A stretch of DNA of 64,000 bases from assembly GCF_036032445.1 (NCBI RefSeq), contig NZ_CP107932.1, positions 3,784,501-3,848,500 on the forward strand, in the 5' to 3' direction. Of this stretch, positions 1 to 8,603 are shown piece by piece; the first letter of the stretch is position 1; every line of letters begins with the position of its first letter. The position numbers and the translations under genes are program-made. The notes beneath the pieces were generated by a model. It was not told where the DNA came from. It ran no database searches and saw only the letters and a list, made by a program, of their open reading frames with translations. Origin of the DNA: Nocardia sp. NBC_00416 (GTDB taxonomy: Bacteria; Actinomycetota; Actinomycetes; Mycobacteriales; Mycobacteriaceae).

Positions 1-15
1 TGCGCAGGTGAGACG

Positions 16-501
16 CTAGTTCCATTCAGGAACATCCTTTACTGCTCGCTGAGTCAGCTTTCCTGGAATTTGATTCAGAAAGTCCTTCTCTTCCAGAAAA
101 ACGCCTTTAGTCTCGCGAACTCTGCGTGCCAGTGCCTTTCCCGCTCCTGTGAGAGCGATCGACCCAGACCTCTGCTGCACCACCAACCCTTGCCCTAATG
201 CGAGATCTACCGTCGAGCTCAACGATGGATCGAAACGGACAATTGCCTCGTCTGGTCGTTTATTGTCAGAAAACCAACGCAAGAACATCTTGCGACTTTC
301 GTCGGCACGAATCGCCCACCACATAATATGTAGCTGGTCGAGCTGCGACTTTTGTGATCGAAACTTGTCCAGTATCAAACAAATTGCTGACAGCCTCCAT
401 GAGATTCTCAGATCTCCCGGGATTGCCTCAGGCCTGGAGGTGAATAGGATCGAATGACGATCCTCGCCAAAGAACTCTTCAAGCACACGCAGCGAACTCA
501 T
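16..501 (-). CDS. Putative ABC-3C system middle component (winged-helix-like small protein)
   Basis: A 161-residue protein with an ATG start that overlaps the stop of the upstream gene by four bases (ATGA), so the two are probably translationally coupled. A helical first half (residues about 30-75, with LDQLHIMWWAIR) is followed by a winged-helix-like part ending in IALTGAGKALARRV, typical of small DNA-binding domains. The pattern of a leucine-rich helix, LDQLH.LNWAIR-like motif, RRPDEAIVRFDP-like motif and terminal wing resembles, from memory, the middle components of ABC-three-component biological-conflict systems. The third partner, an ABC/SMC-like ATPase, would lie downstream, beyond base 1. 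Function is inference; the coupled gene pair is seen directly. Confidence 0.7.
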   Translation of the reverse strand: MSSLRVLEEFFGEDRHSILFTSRPEAIPGDLRISWRLSAICLILDKFRSQKSQLDQLHIMWWAIRADESRKMFLRWFSDNKRPDEAIVRFDPSLSSTVDLALGQGLVVQQRSGSIALTGAGKALARRVRETKGVFLEEKDFLNQIPGKLTQRAVKDVPEWN

Positions 502-1403
502 GCGGACTCTCCAAAATCGAGCGGGCAGTGAAAAATCCAGTCAGCAACGGCTCCCCAAGCAAAGGTTTTCGCTGTTGTTTCGCCAATCGATGGTACGGCC
601 TGCAGAATCTCCGTCGTCAACTCTTTCGCAACCATGGCGACAGCCCCGAAGTCGGCTTCGGGACCGTCCGGAACCTCAAGTGCGAGCAACTTCCGTTTCG
701 CTGATTTTACTCTAGAAACCCCCCTCCAGCTGTCAGGATATCTGTCACGCAGGCTGTCCATGCCGTTCTCGGAAACTAGATACTGGTCAAGTAGGGCGTT
801 TAAACGCGACTCCAGGCGCACGCCGGTCAAGTCAAGGTTGACAAGCTTCCTGCGCGCGTCCCCGAACAGTGGAACGTTACTCGATCGCCAACCGTCGATA
901 ACCGACTCATCAACATCGCGTAGGTCTACCAACTGCTCCGGGATGGAACATAAAAGGTCTCGCTCCTTGTTATAAGATTCGTCTGTCTCGACTGTAATCC
1001 TGAACTCGGGGCTGACAAATGAGAGTTCCCAGCCTCTAACTTCCGTAGATTTCGTCTGCGCATGCGCAACAAGTTGACGAGATTCGTGCCGGTGAACCAT
1101 GAATACGTACGCGTGAATCGCAACCGGACCTAGCAATCGACCAAGTTCGATCTTATTTTTCTTCAATTTTCCAAGATCGGTAGTGAGCTTATCGCGTTGA
1201 TGCTCCCATAGTTCTGCAGTAGAGACAGGCTCTTGAGCCGCATAGCACTGGAATGCAACTCCGTTGTGCGTAAACGCCTCAAGGCCCAGATCACCTTTGT
1301 GTCGGTCAGGAACCTCCACTAGTTCGTGGCTTGCATAGCGCGCACGCAGGAGCTGGAGGCAGTAGTCTTGCCACTCGTTTCCATACCATTCCCTGAAAGC
1401 CAC
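498..1403 (-). CDS. Putative ABC-3C-type effector protein with nuclease-like N-terminus
   Basis: A 301-residue protein starting at GTG with GAGG six bases upstream. The N-terminus (residues 7-60) has GNEWQDYCLQLL, then D38 and E42 in KGDLGLEAF and FQCYAAQEP around residue 51, which resembles the D...(E/Q)-x-x core of PD-(D/E)XK-like nuclease folds, with the usual lysine not obvious. The C-terminal 200 residues are mostly helical and not recognised. It is the first gene of a two-gene overlapping unit with the small winged-helix protein downstream; that arrangement, and a missing third gene at the window edge, suggests an ABC-3C defence locus. The domain assignment is by pattern only. Confidence 0.7.
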   Translation of the reverse strand: MAFREWYGNEWQDYCLQLLRARYASHELVEVPDRHKGDLGLEAFTHNGVAFQCYAAQEPVSTAELWEHQRDKLTTDLGKLKKNKIELGRLLGPVAIHAYVFMVHRHESRQLVAHAQTKSTEVRGWELSFVSPEFRITVETDESYNKERDLLCSIPEQLVDLRDVDESVIDGWRSSNVPLFGDARRKLVNLDLTGVRLESRLNALLDQYLVSENGMDSLRDRYPDSWRGVSRVKSAKRKLLALEVPDGPEADFGAVAMVAKELTTEILQAVPSIGETTAKTFAWGAVADWIFHCPLDFGESA

Positions 1404-1798
1404 ACGCTACCTCGCTGTCAATCCGCTGACGCACAGCGGGAGCACTATCGTCGATACGGGGTCTAGAGAACTCCCCAAGGGAGAAATGTTATCGCCAAGC
1501 GGACCTTCCGGTACAGGATCCAGCCAGATCAGCACCGCTAGGAAACCTAAATCCGCTGACTGTGCGGTTGCGAACTTGCTAAGCCCTCGTAGCGAGGCAT
1601 AGACCGACCCCGACTTCGCCCCAGATCGTCGGTCGGGGCGGACCACGCAGCTCGGATGCAAATTCCGGGTGCACCGAATCGCCGGCACTGCCGTCTCGCG
1701 CATTACTTCGATGTGGTGCGCCGGAACCGCTACGGTCAGCCGAAGATCGGTCTCCGGCTCAGATCTCCGTGTTGCCCGTCCTTGAGCACCTGATCTAG
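1404..1798. other. Intergenic stretch, no supported gene
   Basis: About 395 bases between the ABC-3C-like pair and the GNAT gene. A minus-strand open frame of 131 codons runs through it, starting with GTG across the stop of the GNAT gene, but its composition (many Arg, Ser, Pro, no domain-like pattern) does not look like a protein. No convincing hairpin or repeat was seen. Confidence 0.4.
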
Positions 1799-2347
1799 TC
1801 ACGACGTCAGGGTGCGAGTCAGTACATCGAAAGTCGGCGCGCCCGCCCAGCTGGGTCTAAGCATCCCTGCCCGGGACCAACCCCACTCCAAATACCGGGC
1901 GTACGCGTGGTCATTGGTCGGATTTACCAGCAGCGACGCCCGCCGTTCCTGCCGCCCCCCAAGTAGTTCGTCGTGCAGTGCCCGCGCATAACCGCGGCCA
2001 GTGTGTTCTCGCACCATCATGATCTCCGACAGCGCAAACGTCCGTGTTCCATCCTCTGTAGTGAATCCGGGATCCTCATCGTCGAGGTACAGACCGTTCC
2101 ACCAGCGGGACGCCTTGTCGAGGGGCCACCCCCACGCCTGCCCAATCGCCTCACCATCGGAGTACAAAACAACTAGATCGAATCCTGCACCGTTCGTGTA
2201 GGCGTCGAATCGGCGCATAGCCGCCTCCAGCGACTCGAACGGGTCGCCGCTCGCGATAGCTTCCACATAGGCACGCGCGTACACAGCCTGCACGGTGTCG
2301 CGGATCTCGCGGGCGCTCAGGTGGTCGAATCGGTGGAATTCAGTCAA
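1799..2347 (-). CDS. GNAT-family N-acetyltransferase
   Basis: A 182-residue cytosolic acetyltransferase. The acetyl-CoA binding motif A is visible as REHTGRGYARALHDELL near residues 112-128 (R/Q-x-x-G-x-G/A), preceded by a beta strand ending in ALSEIMMV and followed by SLLVNPTNDHAYARYLEWGW, the usual motif B end with the C-terminal strand. Length is normal for the family. The substrate cannot be inferred. The TTG start overlaps the end of the upstream XRE regulator, so the two are co-transcribed and probably coupled; the regulator-GNAT-Nudix neighbourhood is common in actinomycetes. Confidence 0.85.
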   Translation of the reverse strand: MTEFHRFDHLSAREIRDTVQAVYARAYVEAIASGDPFESLEAAMRRFDAYTNGAGFDLVVLYSDGEAIGQAWGWPLDKASRWWNGLYLDDEDPGFTTEDGTRTFALSEIMMVREHTGRGYARALHDELLGGRQERRASLLVNPTNDHAYARYLEWGWSRAGMLRPSWAGAPTFDVLTRTLTS

Positions 2348-3635
2348 CTACTGCACCTTTCACCATCGTGAGCGCGTCGAACCGATGCCGGAACTCCTCA
2401 CCATCGGAAAAGGTCTCGGCCGAATGCCGCACTGGTGCCAGCGCTTTGAGCGCACGCGGAGACGACAGCCAGCCCTCAAGCGCATCGAACACCGGTGCCG
2501 CCGCATCGATCGCTGACCGCGCGTCACCGGTGCGGGCCAGCGCCGCTGACTTCCAAGCTACCCTGTGCACAACGTTGCCCACGCTCGCAGGTTCACCCGC
2601 GACGACCTCGAACAAGCCGAGCGCACGCTCGTGACGGCCGCTATCGGTGCAGGCCCGCGCCTCATGAAACCGGATCTCGGAATGGCTGACGAACCGCAGC
2701 CATGGAGCACACTCGTCCACCGGCTCATGCCCGATCGCATTGTCCATCTCACGCCAGGCCCCCGACATGGAACGCTGGACACTGCTCCAGTCACCAGCCG
2801 TTCCGTGTGCGGCGGCCTCACGTGCGGCGATCAGTGCGTGTATCCGTCCCGCCGGCCGCCGCCGCACCAGACTTCCGGCGCGGCGGATGAGCGCCAGTGC
2901 ATACGACGGGGACGCTCGGCCGACACGCGCCAGGGTGGTGGTCTGTAGGGCAGCGTTCAGGCATGCATGCACGGTCAGATCGTCGTCGTCCGCCGTGAAT
3001 GCCAATGACAGCGCATCGGAATAGCAGCGCCACGCCAGCTCGGTGCGCTCCGCATCGTAGGCGAGCCAGCCGGTTTGAACAGCAAGCTCGCCTACTGCGG
3101 ACATCCATGCTCGGCCAGTCGCGTCGTCGAAGACACAGTTGTGAACCAGCGCCTGACTGCGCGCCAATGCATCGACAGCAGTGGGCAGGAGTCCTGCGCC
3201 TCCGACCCTCTGCTGGGCGGCCTCCAGCTCGGCAGTGAATGCGTTGAGCCGGTCTACATCCGCCATACCGATGCGGGAGGGATTCCATTGCGGCAACGTC
3301 ACGACGGTGAGCGCGGCGGCCTTGCTGAATTCGCGGCGGTTCACGTCTGCCTCATCCTCTACGCCTCCAGACTGCGAGAGTCGCTGTGCTGCGGCCCGCG
3401 GGGCGGATACTGCGAGAGCGAATCGACGCATCTGCTCCGGGCTCAGCTTGGCGAGCCAACTATCGAGGTCGGCGGCACGTTGCCCGCGCACCGGCCGCGA
3501 TTCGGTGGCACGCTCCCATTTTCGCACGGTCGCGACAGACCACCCGATCTGTTCAGCGAACTGCTCCTGGGTCATCCGCAGCGCGGCGTCACGCAGCGCC
3601 CGCACCTCGACCCTTGTCCAAACCTCCACGATCAT
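2340..3635 (-). CDS. XRE-family regulator with TPR-like C-terminal domain
   Basis: A 431-residue protein from the ATG at 3635, which has AGGGGG six bases upstream; the frame stays open to 3707 but without a better site. Residues 8-50 form a helix-turn-helix (MTQEQFAEQIGWSVATVRKWE), followed by about 350 residues of alpha-helical repeats rich in Ala, Leu and Arg, like actinobacterial NsdA-type XRE/TPR regulators. It overlaps the GNAT gene and is divergent from a Nudix hydrolase. A perfect inverted repeat (GAGATAG-N7-CTATCTC, 3698-3718) lies upstream and is a likely site of autoregulation. The signal it senses is unknown. Confidence 0.85.
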   Translation of the reverse strand: MIVEVWTRVEVRALRDAALRMTQEQFAEQIGWSVATVRKWERATESRPVRGQRAADLDSWLAKLSPEQMRRFALAVSAPRAAAQRLSQSGGVEDEADVNRREFSKAAALTVVTLPQWNPSRIGMADVDRLNAFTAELEAAQQRVGGAGLLPTAVDALARSQALVHNCVFDDATGRAWMSAVGELAVQTGWLAYDAERTELAWRCYSDALSLAFTADDDDLTVHACLNAALQTTTLARVGRASPSYALALIRRAGSLVRRRPAGRIHALIAAREAAAHGTAGDWSSVQRSMSGAWREMDNAIGHEPVDECAPWLRFVSHSEIRFHEARACTDSGRHERALGLFEVVAGEPASVGNVVHRVAWKSAALARTGDARSAIDAAAPVFDALEGWLSSPRALKALAPVRHSAETFSDGEEFRHRFDALTMVKGAVVD

Positions 3636-3697
3636 GCGACGCCCCCTGTCCATGCATACCTGTCGGAAGCGTATCGGCTCCCCGCACCGCTGTCCTC

Positions 3698-3718
3698 GAG
3701 ATAGCAATCCTCTATCTC
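3698..3718. promoter_or_regulatory. 7-7-7 inverted repeat upstream of XRE gene
   Basis: GAGATAG, seven bases, CTATCTC: a perfect 21-bp dyad in the divergent region between the XRE regulator and the Nudix gene. It has the same arm and spacer lengths as the dyad at 6565-6585 in front of the second XRE/TPR gene, though a different sequence. Nearby, at about 3747-3761, is a CAGTACATTACGA element that also occurs upstream of the small-gene operons near 10.0 and 30.9 kb. Confidence 0.5.
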
Positions 3719-3865
3719 AGCGGGCTCTCAATCGGATCGCCGTTCTGGGCAGTACATTACGAAGCCACCGACAGCGGAAAGCGCCAGCGCCGGAGATTGT
3801 CTTCTCACCCCACGTCGGCACGCCGTACGCCGCGGAGAGACCGGCCCGAGGCTAGGGTGGCGCGG

Positions 3866-4381
3866 GTGAGCACACCATCGAGTTCGGAGTCGGCTACCGG
3901 GGTGTTGCCGGTGGAGCAGTACGTGGCCGGGCTGGCGCGCAAACGGATGGCTGCGGGAGTGTTGTTCCGCGATGAGCGGGACCGGGTGCTTCTGGTGGAA
4001 CCCACCTACAAACCCAACTGGGAGATCCCGGGCGGCGCGGTGGAAGAGGATGAGGCACCGTGGGAGACAGTTCGCCGCGAGCTATGCGAGGAGATCGGCT
4101 GGGACCGGCCCGTGGGCCGGTTGCTGCTGGTGGACTACGTGCGGCCGCAGGACGGCCGGCCCGAAGGCGTCGTGTTCCTTTTCGACGGTGGTGTGCTCTC
4201 CGACAGTGACGTAGCGGGAATGGTCCTGCATCCGGGCGAGATCCGCTCTGCGGGTTTCTACGCGCGCGACGAAGCAGCCACGAAGGTGAAGACGCTGTTG
4301 GCAGATCGTTTGGCAGCGGCGTTCGTCGCGGTACGTGAAGGGGTCACGGTGCTGTGCGAGCAGGGGCGGCGCATCGGTTGA
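3866..4381 (+). CDS. Nudix hydrolase
   Basis: A 171-residue Nudix protein from the GTG at 3866; the open frame extends further upstream over the XRE promoter but the recognisable protein begins about here. The Nudix box is complete: GAVEEDE then REL-C-EEIGW near residues 55-76 (G-x5-E-x7-R-E-U-x-E-E-x-G-U), which binds the metal and cleaves a nucleoside-diphosphate-linked substrate. It is followed by VRPQDGRPEGVVFLFDGG, a usual beta strand of the fold. Divergent from the XRE/GNAT unit and convergent with the acyl-CoA-dehydrogenase gene, separated by a strong hairpin. Substrate unknown. Confidence 0.9.
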   Translation: MSTPSSSESATGVLPVEQYVAGLARKRMAAGVLFRDERDRVLLVEPTYKPNWEIPGGAVEEDEAPWETVRRELCEEIGWDRPVGRLLLVDYVRPQDGRPEGVVFLFDGGVLSDSDVAGMVLHPGEIRSAGFYARDEAATKVKTLLADRLAAAFVAVREGVTVLCEQGRRIG

Positions 4382-4396
4382 CCGACGCCGCCCCTG
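4361..4396. terminator. Hairpin between convergent Nudix and acyl-CoA dehydrogenase genes
   Basis: CAGGGGCGGCG pairs with CGCCGCCCCTG (11 bp), with a further inner TCGGT/ACCGA helix and a two-base bulge. It spans the Nudix stop codon and ends before the stop of the opposing gene, as expected of a bidirectional terminator; there is no T-run, as is usual in high-GC actinobacteria. Confidence 0.65.
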
Positions 4397-4404
4397 GTTC
4401 GCGG

Positions 4405-5613
4405 TCACGCCGAGACCGGCAACAATCCTGAGACTGGATGCGGACTCGACGCTGTCAGCGCAGTGTGTTGCTTGCCCGCCGCCCGGTAGAGACTGTCGTG
4501 GACGCCGTCGGCGTAGAGCAGCGCGCCCAGATCACGACGAATCTTGACCAGTTGGCCGTCGGCTCGGAAGCCTGCCGCTCCGACCAGCGGCATCAGATCA
4601 GTGGTTGCCCGATCAGCGAGGTCGATGCCGTGGGCTTTCATCACCGCGGACCACCGCTCGGCGTGCGGGTGCCCGGATTCGGCCAGCTGAGCGGCTGCCA
4701 CGGCGCCGAGCAGGCCGGTGACCAATTGGGCGTGCGCCCGGCCGACCGTCACAAGTGCTGTGTCCCGTAGTCGCGCGACACCGCCCGTGGTCTGCCGGTC
4801 GGTGAGGGCGGCTGTGACCGCGTCGAACATCGCAGCAGCGCCGCCGAGGGCGGTGGCGGTGATCAGCGGCCGATAGCGGGCGAAGTGATTACGCAACAAA
4901 GCCATCCCGTCTCCGCGCAGCACATCGTCGGGGCGGATCGGGACCTGGTCGAGATCGAGAATTCCCCAGGCCCAGCCGGCGAGCCCTGCGGGCGTGATCG
5001 GCTGCCGGTGCAGGCCCGGTTCCGTGGCGTCGACCGCAGCGGCAGCCAGGTGACCATCCGGAGCTCGGAAGAACACGACGAACACTGTGGCCTCGGTCAG
5101 CCGGCTGATCCAGGCCTTGCGGCCCGTCACACGCCAGCTGCCGTCCTTTGCGGTGACCGCGGCGGTTGTGGTGGCCGCCGGGTTCGATCCGCCGTGTGGT
5201 TCGGTGACCGCGATACCTGCCAACTCGCCGTCCAGCAAACGCGGAACCCAATGCCGACGCGCTGCCGGGCTCGCGTGGTGCGCGATGAGCGCACCGTGGC
5301 CGAGTCCGGTGGAGTCGCGCAGGTCTATATCGCAGTAGCCGCACACGAACTGGGCCAGCACCGCGAACAGTGCAGGTTGCTGTGTGGTGTCGAGGAGGCC
5401 GCTGCGCGCGAGTTCGATTCGGATCGCACGTAGCTGGTCGCTCCGTTCATGTCCGTATGGTCCGGTCGCGATCGGATGTATCGCGATGAGCTCGTCCAAA
5501 GTCTCCGCGAGAGCGGTCAGCCGGGGCCAGTCGAGGTGGTTCCCGGGATCGAGCAGGGGACGCAGCGGCTCCAGCCATATGCCGATGGCCTCCACCGAGA
5601 TGTTCGGGTTCAT
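4405..5613 (-). CDS. Acyl-CoA dehydrogenase family protein
   Basis: A 402-residue flavoprotein from the ATG at 5613 (the frame is open further upstream, but that part lies in the preceding gene). The acyl-CoA dehydrogenase signature is present as GIAVTEPHGGSNPAAT near residues 130-145, followed by the beta domain (WRVTGRKAWISRLTEATVFVV) and the C-terminal helical domain. Length matches the family. The ATG overlaps the stop of the upstream hexapeptide acyltransferase (ATGA), so both belong to one operon. Substrate unknown; with an acyltransferase partner and no thiolase or enoyl hydratase, a role in making a specialised acyl product is possible (inference). Confidence 0.85.
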   Translation of the reverse strand: MNPNISVEAIGIWLEPLRPLLDPGNHLDWPRLTALAETLDELIAIHPIATGPYGHERSDQLRAIRIELARSGLLDTTQQPALFAVLAQFVCGYCDIDLRDSTGLGHGALIAHHASPAARRHWVPRLLDGELAGIAVTEPHGGSNPAATTTAAVTAKDGSWRVTGRKAWISRLTEATVFVVFFRAPDGHLAAAAVDATEPGLHRQPITPAGLAGWAWGILDLDQVPIRPDDVLRGDGMALLRNHFARYRPLITATALGGAAAMFDAVTAALTDRQTTGGVARLRDTALVTVGRAHAQLVTGLLGAVAAAQLAESGHPHAERWSAVMKAHGIDLADRATTDLMPLVGAAGFRADGQLVKIRRDLGALLYADGVHDSLYRAAGKQHTALTASSPHPVSGLLPVSA

Positions 5614-6419
5614 GGGGCCTCCCCCTGGACGCGGGCGGGCCGGCCGTAGGCCAGGGCGTCGGATGGGATATCGCGGGTGACCAGTGAACCGGCGCCGATG
5701 AGCGCGTGTGCGCCGATGGTGACACCTGCCAGGATCACCGATCCGGTGCCGACCTTGGCTCCGGCCTCGAATCGCGGTGCGATCAATGTCGGTTCGCGGT
5801 GCGGCTCGCGCCAGATCAGTGTTTTGTCGTTGATCGTGCGGACCCCGGCACCGAGAAACACCCGATCCGCCAGGTACGTCGAGCTGGTGATGTGCGATCC
5901 CGGCGAGCACCGCACTCCTCGCCCGATCCAGGTCTCGCGTTCGACGCACAGGTGATGGCCGAGCAAGGTGTCCGCACCGACATGGACCCCGGTGCGCAAC
6001 AGGGTCTGGTGCCCGACCACTGTGCCGGTGCCGACCTCGACATCGGCGTAGACAACCGCGCCGGATCGGATCACGACATCAGCCCCGAGTAAGGCCGCGG
6101 CGCCTGCGCCCGGGTAGGTCCGGCCGACCGCATACCCGCGCTCGGGCTTGCCGACCACCGCGTGCTCCTCGACACGCGCACGTTCGGCGATTATCGCGCC
6201 GCCGTGCACCACCGCGAACGCGGAGATCACCGCGCCCCGGCGCACCACGATCGGGCGAGCCGTACCCAGCTCATCGGCCGGGATGAACACGGCGAACCTG
6301 CTGATCTGCACGTCTTCGTCGGCGTGCAGCAAGCCGGCACGGTCGAGTTCGGTAACGGTCATTTCCCGCATGCTGCTCTGGATGTGAGGCTGCGGTGATC
6401 TCGTGCTGAGGATTCTCAT
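5610..6419 (-). CDS. Left-handed beta-helix (hexapeptide-repeat) acyltransferase
   Basis: A 269-residue protein; ATG at 6419 has GGAG seven bases upstream. From residue 60 on it is built of hexapeptide repeats of the [LIV]-G-x4 type (IVVRRGAVISAFAVVHGGAI, GTGTVVGHQTLLRTGVHVGA, GTGSVILAGVTIGAHALIGA), ending in SLVTRDIPSDALAYGRPAR, a typical C-terminus of sugar or acyl-chain acetyltransferases. It would use acetyl- or acyl-CoA as donor. It is the first gene of an operon with an acyl-CoA dehydrogenase and is divergent from an XRE/TPR regulator, the likely controller. Confidence 0.85.
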   Translation of the reverse strand: MRILSTRSPQPHIQSSMREMTVTELDRAGLLHADEDVQISRFAVFIPADELGTARPIVVRRGAVISAFAVVHGGAIIAERARVEEHAVVGKPERGYAVGRTYPGAGAAALLGADVVIRSGAVVYADVEVGTGTVVGHQTLLRTGVHVGADTLLGHHLCVERETWIGRGVRCSPGSHITSSTYLADRVFLGAGVRTINDKTLIWREPHREPTLIAPRFEAGAKVGTGSVILAGVTIGAHALIGAGSLVTRDIPSDALAYGRPARVQGEAP

Positions 6420-6564
6420 GGTGTTGCTCCACCACGGCGGGGACGGGTGAGCTGCCGCGGTACATACCAGGGGACGCCCGCCGTGACGTCACGGACCAGA
6501 GGCTTTGCGGCATTCGAAAACCTGTTGCGTGAACTGCAAAACCGCTGCCGCAGTCGATGATTTG

Positions 6565-6585
6565 CCGGATATGCTCGATATCCGG
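6565..6585. promoter_or_regulatory. 7-7-7 inverted repeat, likely operator of the XRE/TPR gene
   Basis: CCGGATA, seven bases, TATCCGG: a perfect 21-bp dyad ending 20 bases before the ATG at 6606 and just upstream of its AAGGA ribosome site. The position suits repression of the XRE gene and of the divergent acyltransferase operon. Confidence 0.55.
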
Positions 6586-6605
6586 TCTGAGCAAGGAACT
6601 CGACG

Positions 6606-7982
6606 ATGGACCAGGACTGCGCGATCTGGGACACGCACGCCGTGCGTGGTGCCCTGGCCTCCGGTGACTACGGTGCCGTGGTTCGAGCTGTCCGCCGCGC
6701 CAACAACCTCACTCTCGCCGACCTCGCTCGACGCAGCAACTATTCGATCTCGACGCTGTCCCGGCTGGAGCGCGGCAAACAGCCACTCAGCGATGTGCGC
6801 GTGCTGCGTGCCCTCGCTTTCGCCTTGCACATTCCACCGGAACTGCTCGGATTGGCCGACCCACCGCCGCGCACAGTGCGCTTCGCCGGACCCGCCGCTA
6901 TCGTCGGCGTCACCCCAGCGCCGGACGAGGAGACCGAACCCATGCGTCGTCGCACGCTGCTGGCCGGCCTGGCCGGCACCGTCACCGCTCTCGGCGTCAC
7001 CCCGCCACCGTCGACAGCGGCACAGATATCCGACCCGCTATGCGCGCTGGAACGTGCGCTGCTGGCCCCGCCCGCTCCGGGCATCCCCGTCGATCTACGG
7101 CAGCTCGGCCACCAGATCGCCACGGCACAGTCGTTGTTCGGCCGCGGGCACTACACCGAACTCGCCGCCGGACTACCCCGGCTGCTGTCAAACGCGACGG
7201 CAACCCGCACCGCGGGCACCAGCACAGATGATGTCGCCGAAGCCGGGGCGCTCGTCGCCCGTGCCTACGTCCTGGCTTCCAGACTGAGTGTCAAACTCAG
7301 CCACGATCAACTCGCCTGGACCACCGCCGACCGCGCGATGCAAGCCGCCGACGGCAGCTACGACCCGCTGACCCGAGTCTCGGCTCACCGGTCATGGGCG
7401 ATCGTGCTGCGCCGCACCGGACACACCGACACCGCAACACGGCTGATCCTCGACACCGCGACCTCGTTACAGCCAGAACTTCACCGAGGTGCGGAATACC
7501 TTGCGGCGTATGGGGCGCTACTGTCCACTGCGGCATACACCGCCGCCGTCGACGGCGATCGCGAGTCCGCCCGAACTCTGATCACCGAGGCATCACACGC
7601 CGCTGCCCGGCTCGACCACGAGCGTCCAGGTTCCGTCGCCGGATTCGGCTCCGGCACTGTCGGGCTGTACCAGGTCAGTATCGCCAGAGTCCTCGGCGAC
7701 TCCGGCGCAGCTATCGACGCGGCACGTCGGATCGACGCCGCAGCAATTCCGCTGGCCGAAAGCCGCGCCCGCTACTGGTCCGACGTAGCCCGCGCATTCC
7801 ACCAGTGGGGCAAACCCGAACAGTGCTACCGGGCACTGCGGGCTGCCGAACAAGCCGCTCCCGACGAAGTCCGCTACCGCAAACCCATCCAGAAGATCAC
7901 CGCAGACCTGCTGCAACACCCGCAGACTGCGACGCTGCCGGGCCTACTGGCCTTCGCCAGGCGCACCGGCACGCATACGTAG
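6606..7982 (+). CDS. XRE-family regulator with TPR-like C-terminal domain
   Basis: A 458-residue regulator; ATG has AAGGA seven bases upstream. The HTH is at residues 25-65 (LTLADLARRSNYSISTLSRLERGK). Residues 90-135 contain an Arg-rich stretch and a hydrophobic Ala/Gly/Leu segment resembling a twin-arginine-like linker, common in this actinobacterial family, followed by about 300 residues of helical TPR-like repeats. It is divergent from the acyltransferase/acyl-CoA dehydrogenase operon and is its probable regulator. Codons 85-178 are duplicated, frameshifted, at 25472-25744. Confidence 0.88.
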   Translation: MDQDCAIWDTHAVRGALASGDYGAVVRAVRRANNLTLADLARRSNYSISTLSRLERGKQPLSDVRVLRALAFALHIPPELLGLADPPPRTVRFAGPAAIVGVTPAPDEETEPMRRRTLLAGLAGTVTALGVTPPPSTAAQISDPLCALERALLAPPAPGIPVDLRQLGHQIATAQSLFGRGHYTELAAGLPRLLSNATATRTAGTSTDDVAEAGALVARAYVLASRLSVKLSHDQLAWTTADRAMQAADGSYDPLTRVSAHRSWAIVLRRTGHTDTATRLILDTATSLQPELHRGAEYLAAYGALLSTAAYTAAVDGDRESARTLITEASHAAARLDHERPGSVAGFGSGTVGLYQVSIARVLGDSGAAIDAARRIDAAAIPLAESRARYWSDVARAFHQWGKPEQCYRALRAAEQAAPDEVRYRKPIQKITADLLQHPQTATLPGLLAFARRTGTHT

Positions 7983-8123
7983 TAGCCCGGCCGATCCACA
8001 CGCCGCTACCCATCACTACCGGGGTTCGAAATAGGTGACAAACACCCGAGAACCTCTTCCATGACGACCTGCTCGCCCGGGGCGGATACAACCCGGGAGA
8101 CGACGGCGAAAGTTACGGCACCT

Positions 8124-8531
8124 ATGACGGCTAATAAGGTCCTGCTCGCGTTGCTGGTGTGCGCCGCTGTTGCGCTGACTGCATGTTCAGGTGATGGAGG
8201 GGTTGTTTTGGAGGAAGACCAGGCACTTTCGGCCGAACTGCGCCAGAACGGCGGGTCGGTCAGCCTGCATGAGCTGGCCGGCGGCGACTGGGACTCGGTT
8301 TATGTGTCGCACCAGCCGGTCTCCCGCGACTACGTCGAGCGCGAGGTAGGAGGGAAGATCGACATGGACGAGACGTTCATGCAACAGGGCAACATCCTCG
8401 TCTTCCTCGAGAACGGCGAGGTCGCTCGGGCGACCTACATCATCCCTGATCTCCTTCAGCCCGGTGGATACTCCAGCAGTGTTCGAATCACTGCTGATGG
8501 CTACCCTGCGCTTCTTCAGATGTCCGAATAG
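8124..8531 (+). CDS. Small lipoprotein
   Basis: 135 residues from the ATG at 8124; the frame opens earlier at 8061, but this start gives a clean signal peptide: NK, then LLALLVCAAVAL, then the lipobox LTAC with Cys at about residue 20. The mature part (about 115 residues) is acidic with alternating polar strands (VYVSHQPVSRDYVEREVGG, ILVFLENGEVARATYI) and no recognised domain. It would be lipidated and attached to the outer face of the membrane. Function unknown. Confidence 0.75.
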   Translation: MTANKVLLALLVCAAVALTACSGDGGVVLEEDQALSAELRQNGGSVSLHELAGGDWDSVYVSHQPVSRDYVEREVGGKIDMDETFMQQGNILVFLENGEVARATYIIPDLLQPGGYSSSVRITADGYPALLQMSE

Positions 8532-8603
8532 AACCCGCGAGCACGGGCGTCAGAAGGAACCCGGTGGCTCTTCGATGAGCGTCGAGAGGTAACCGAGCCC
8601 CGG

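Noticed and set aside
1407..1802. 131-codon minus-strand frame starting GTG across the GNAT stop
   Set aside because: Arg/Ser/Pro-rich, no domain-like pattern, and only two weak hints (the GTG overlap); not supported as a gene.
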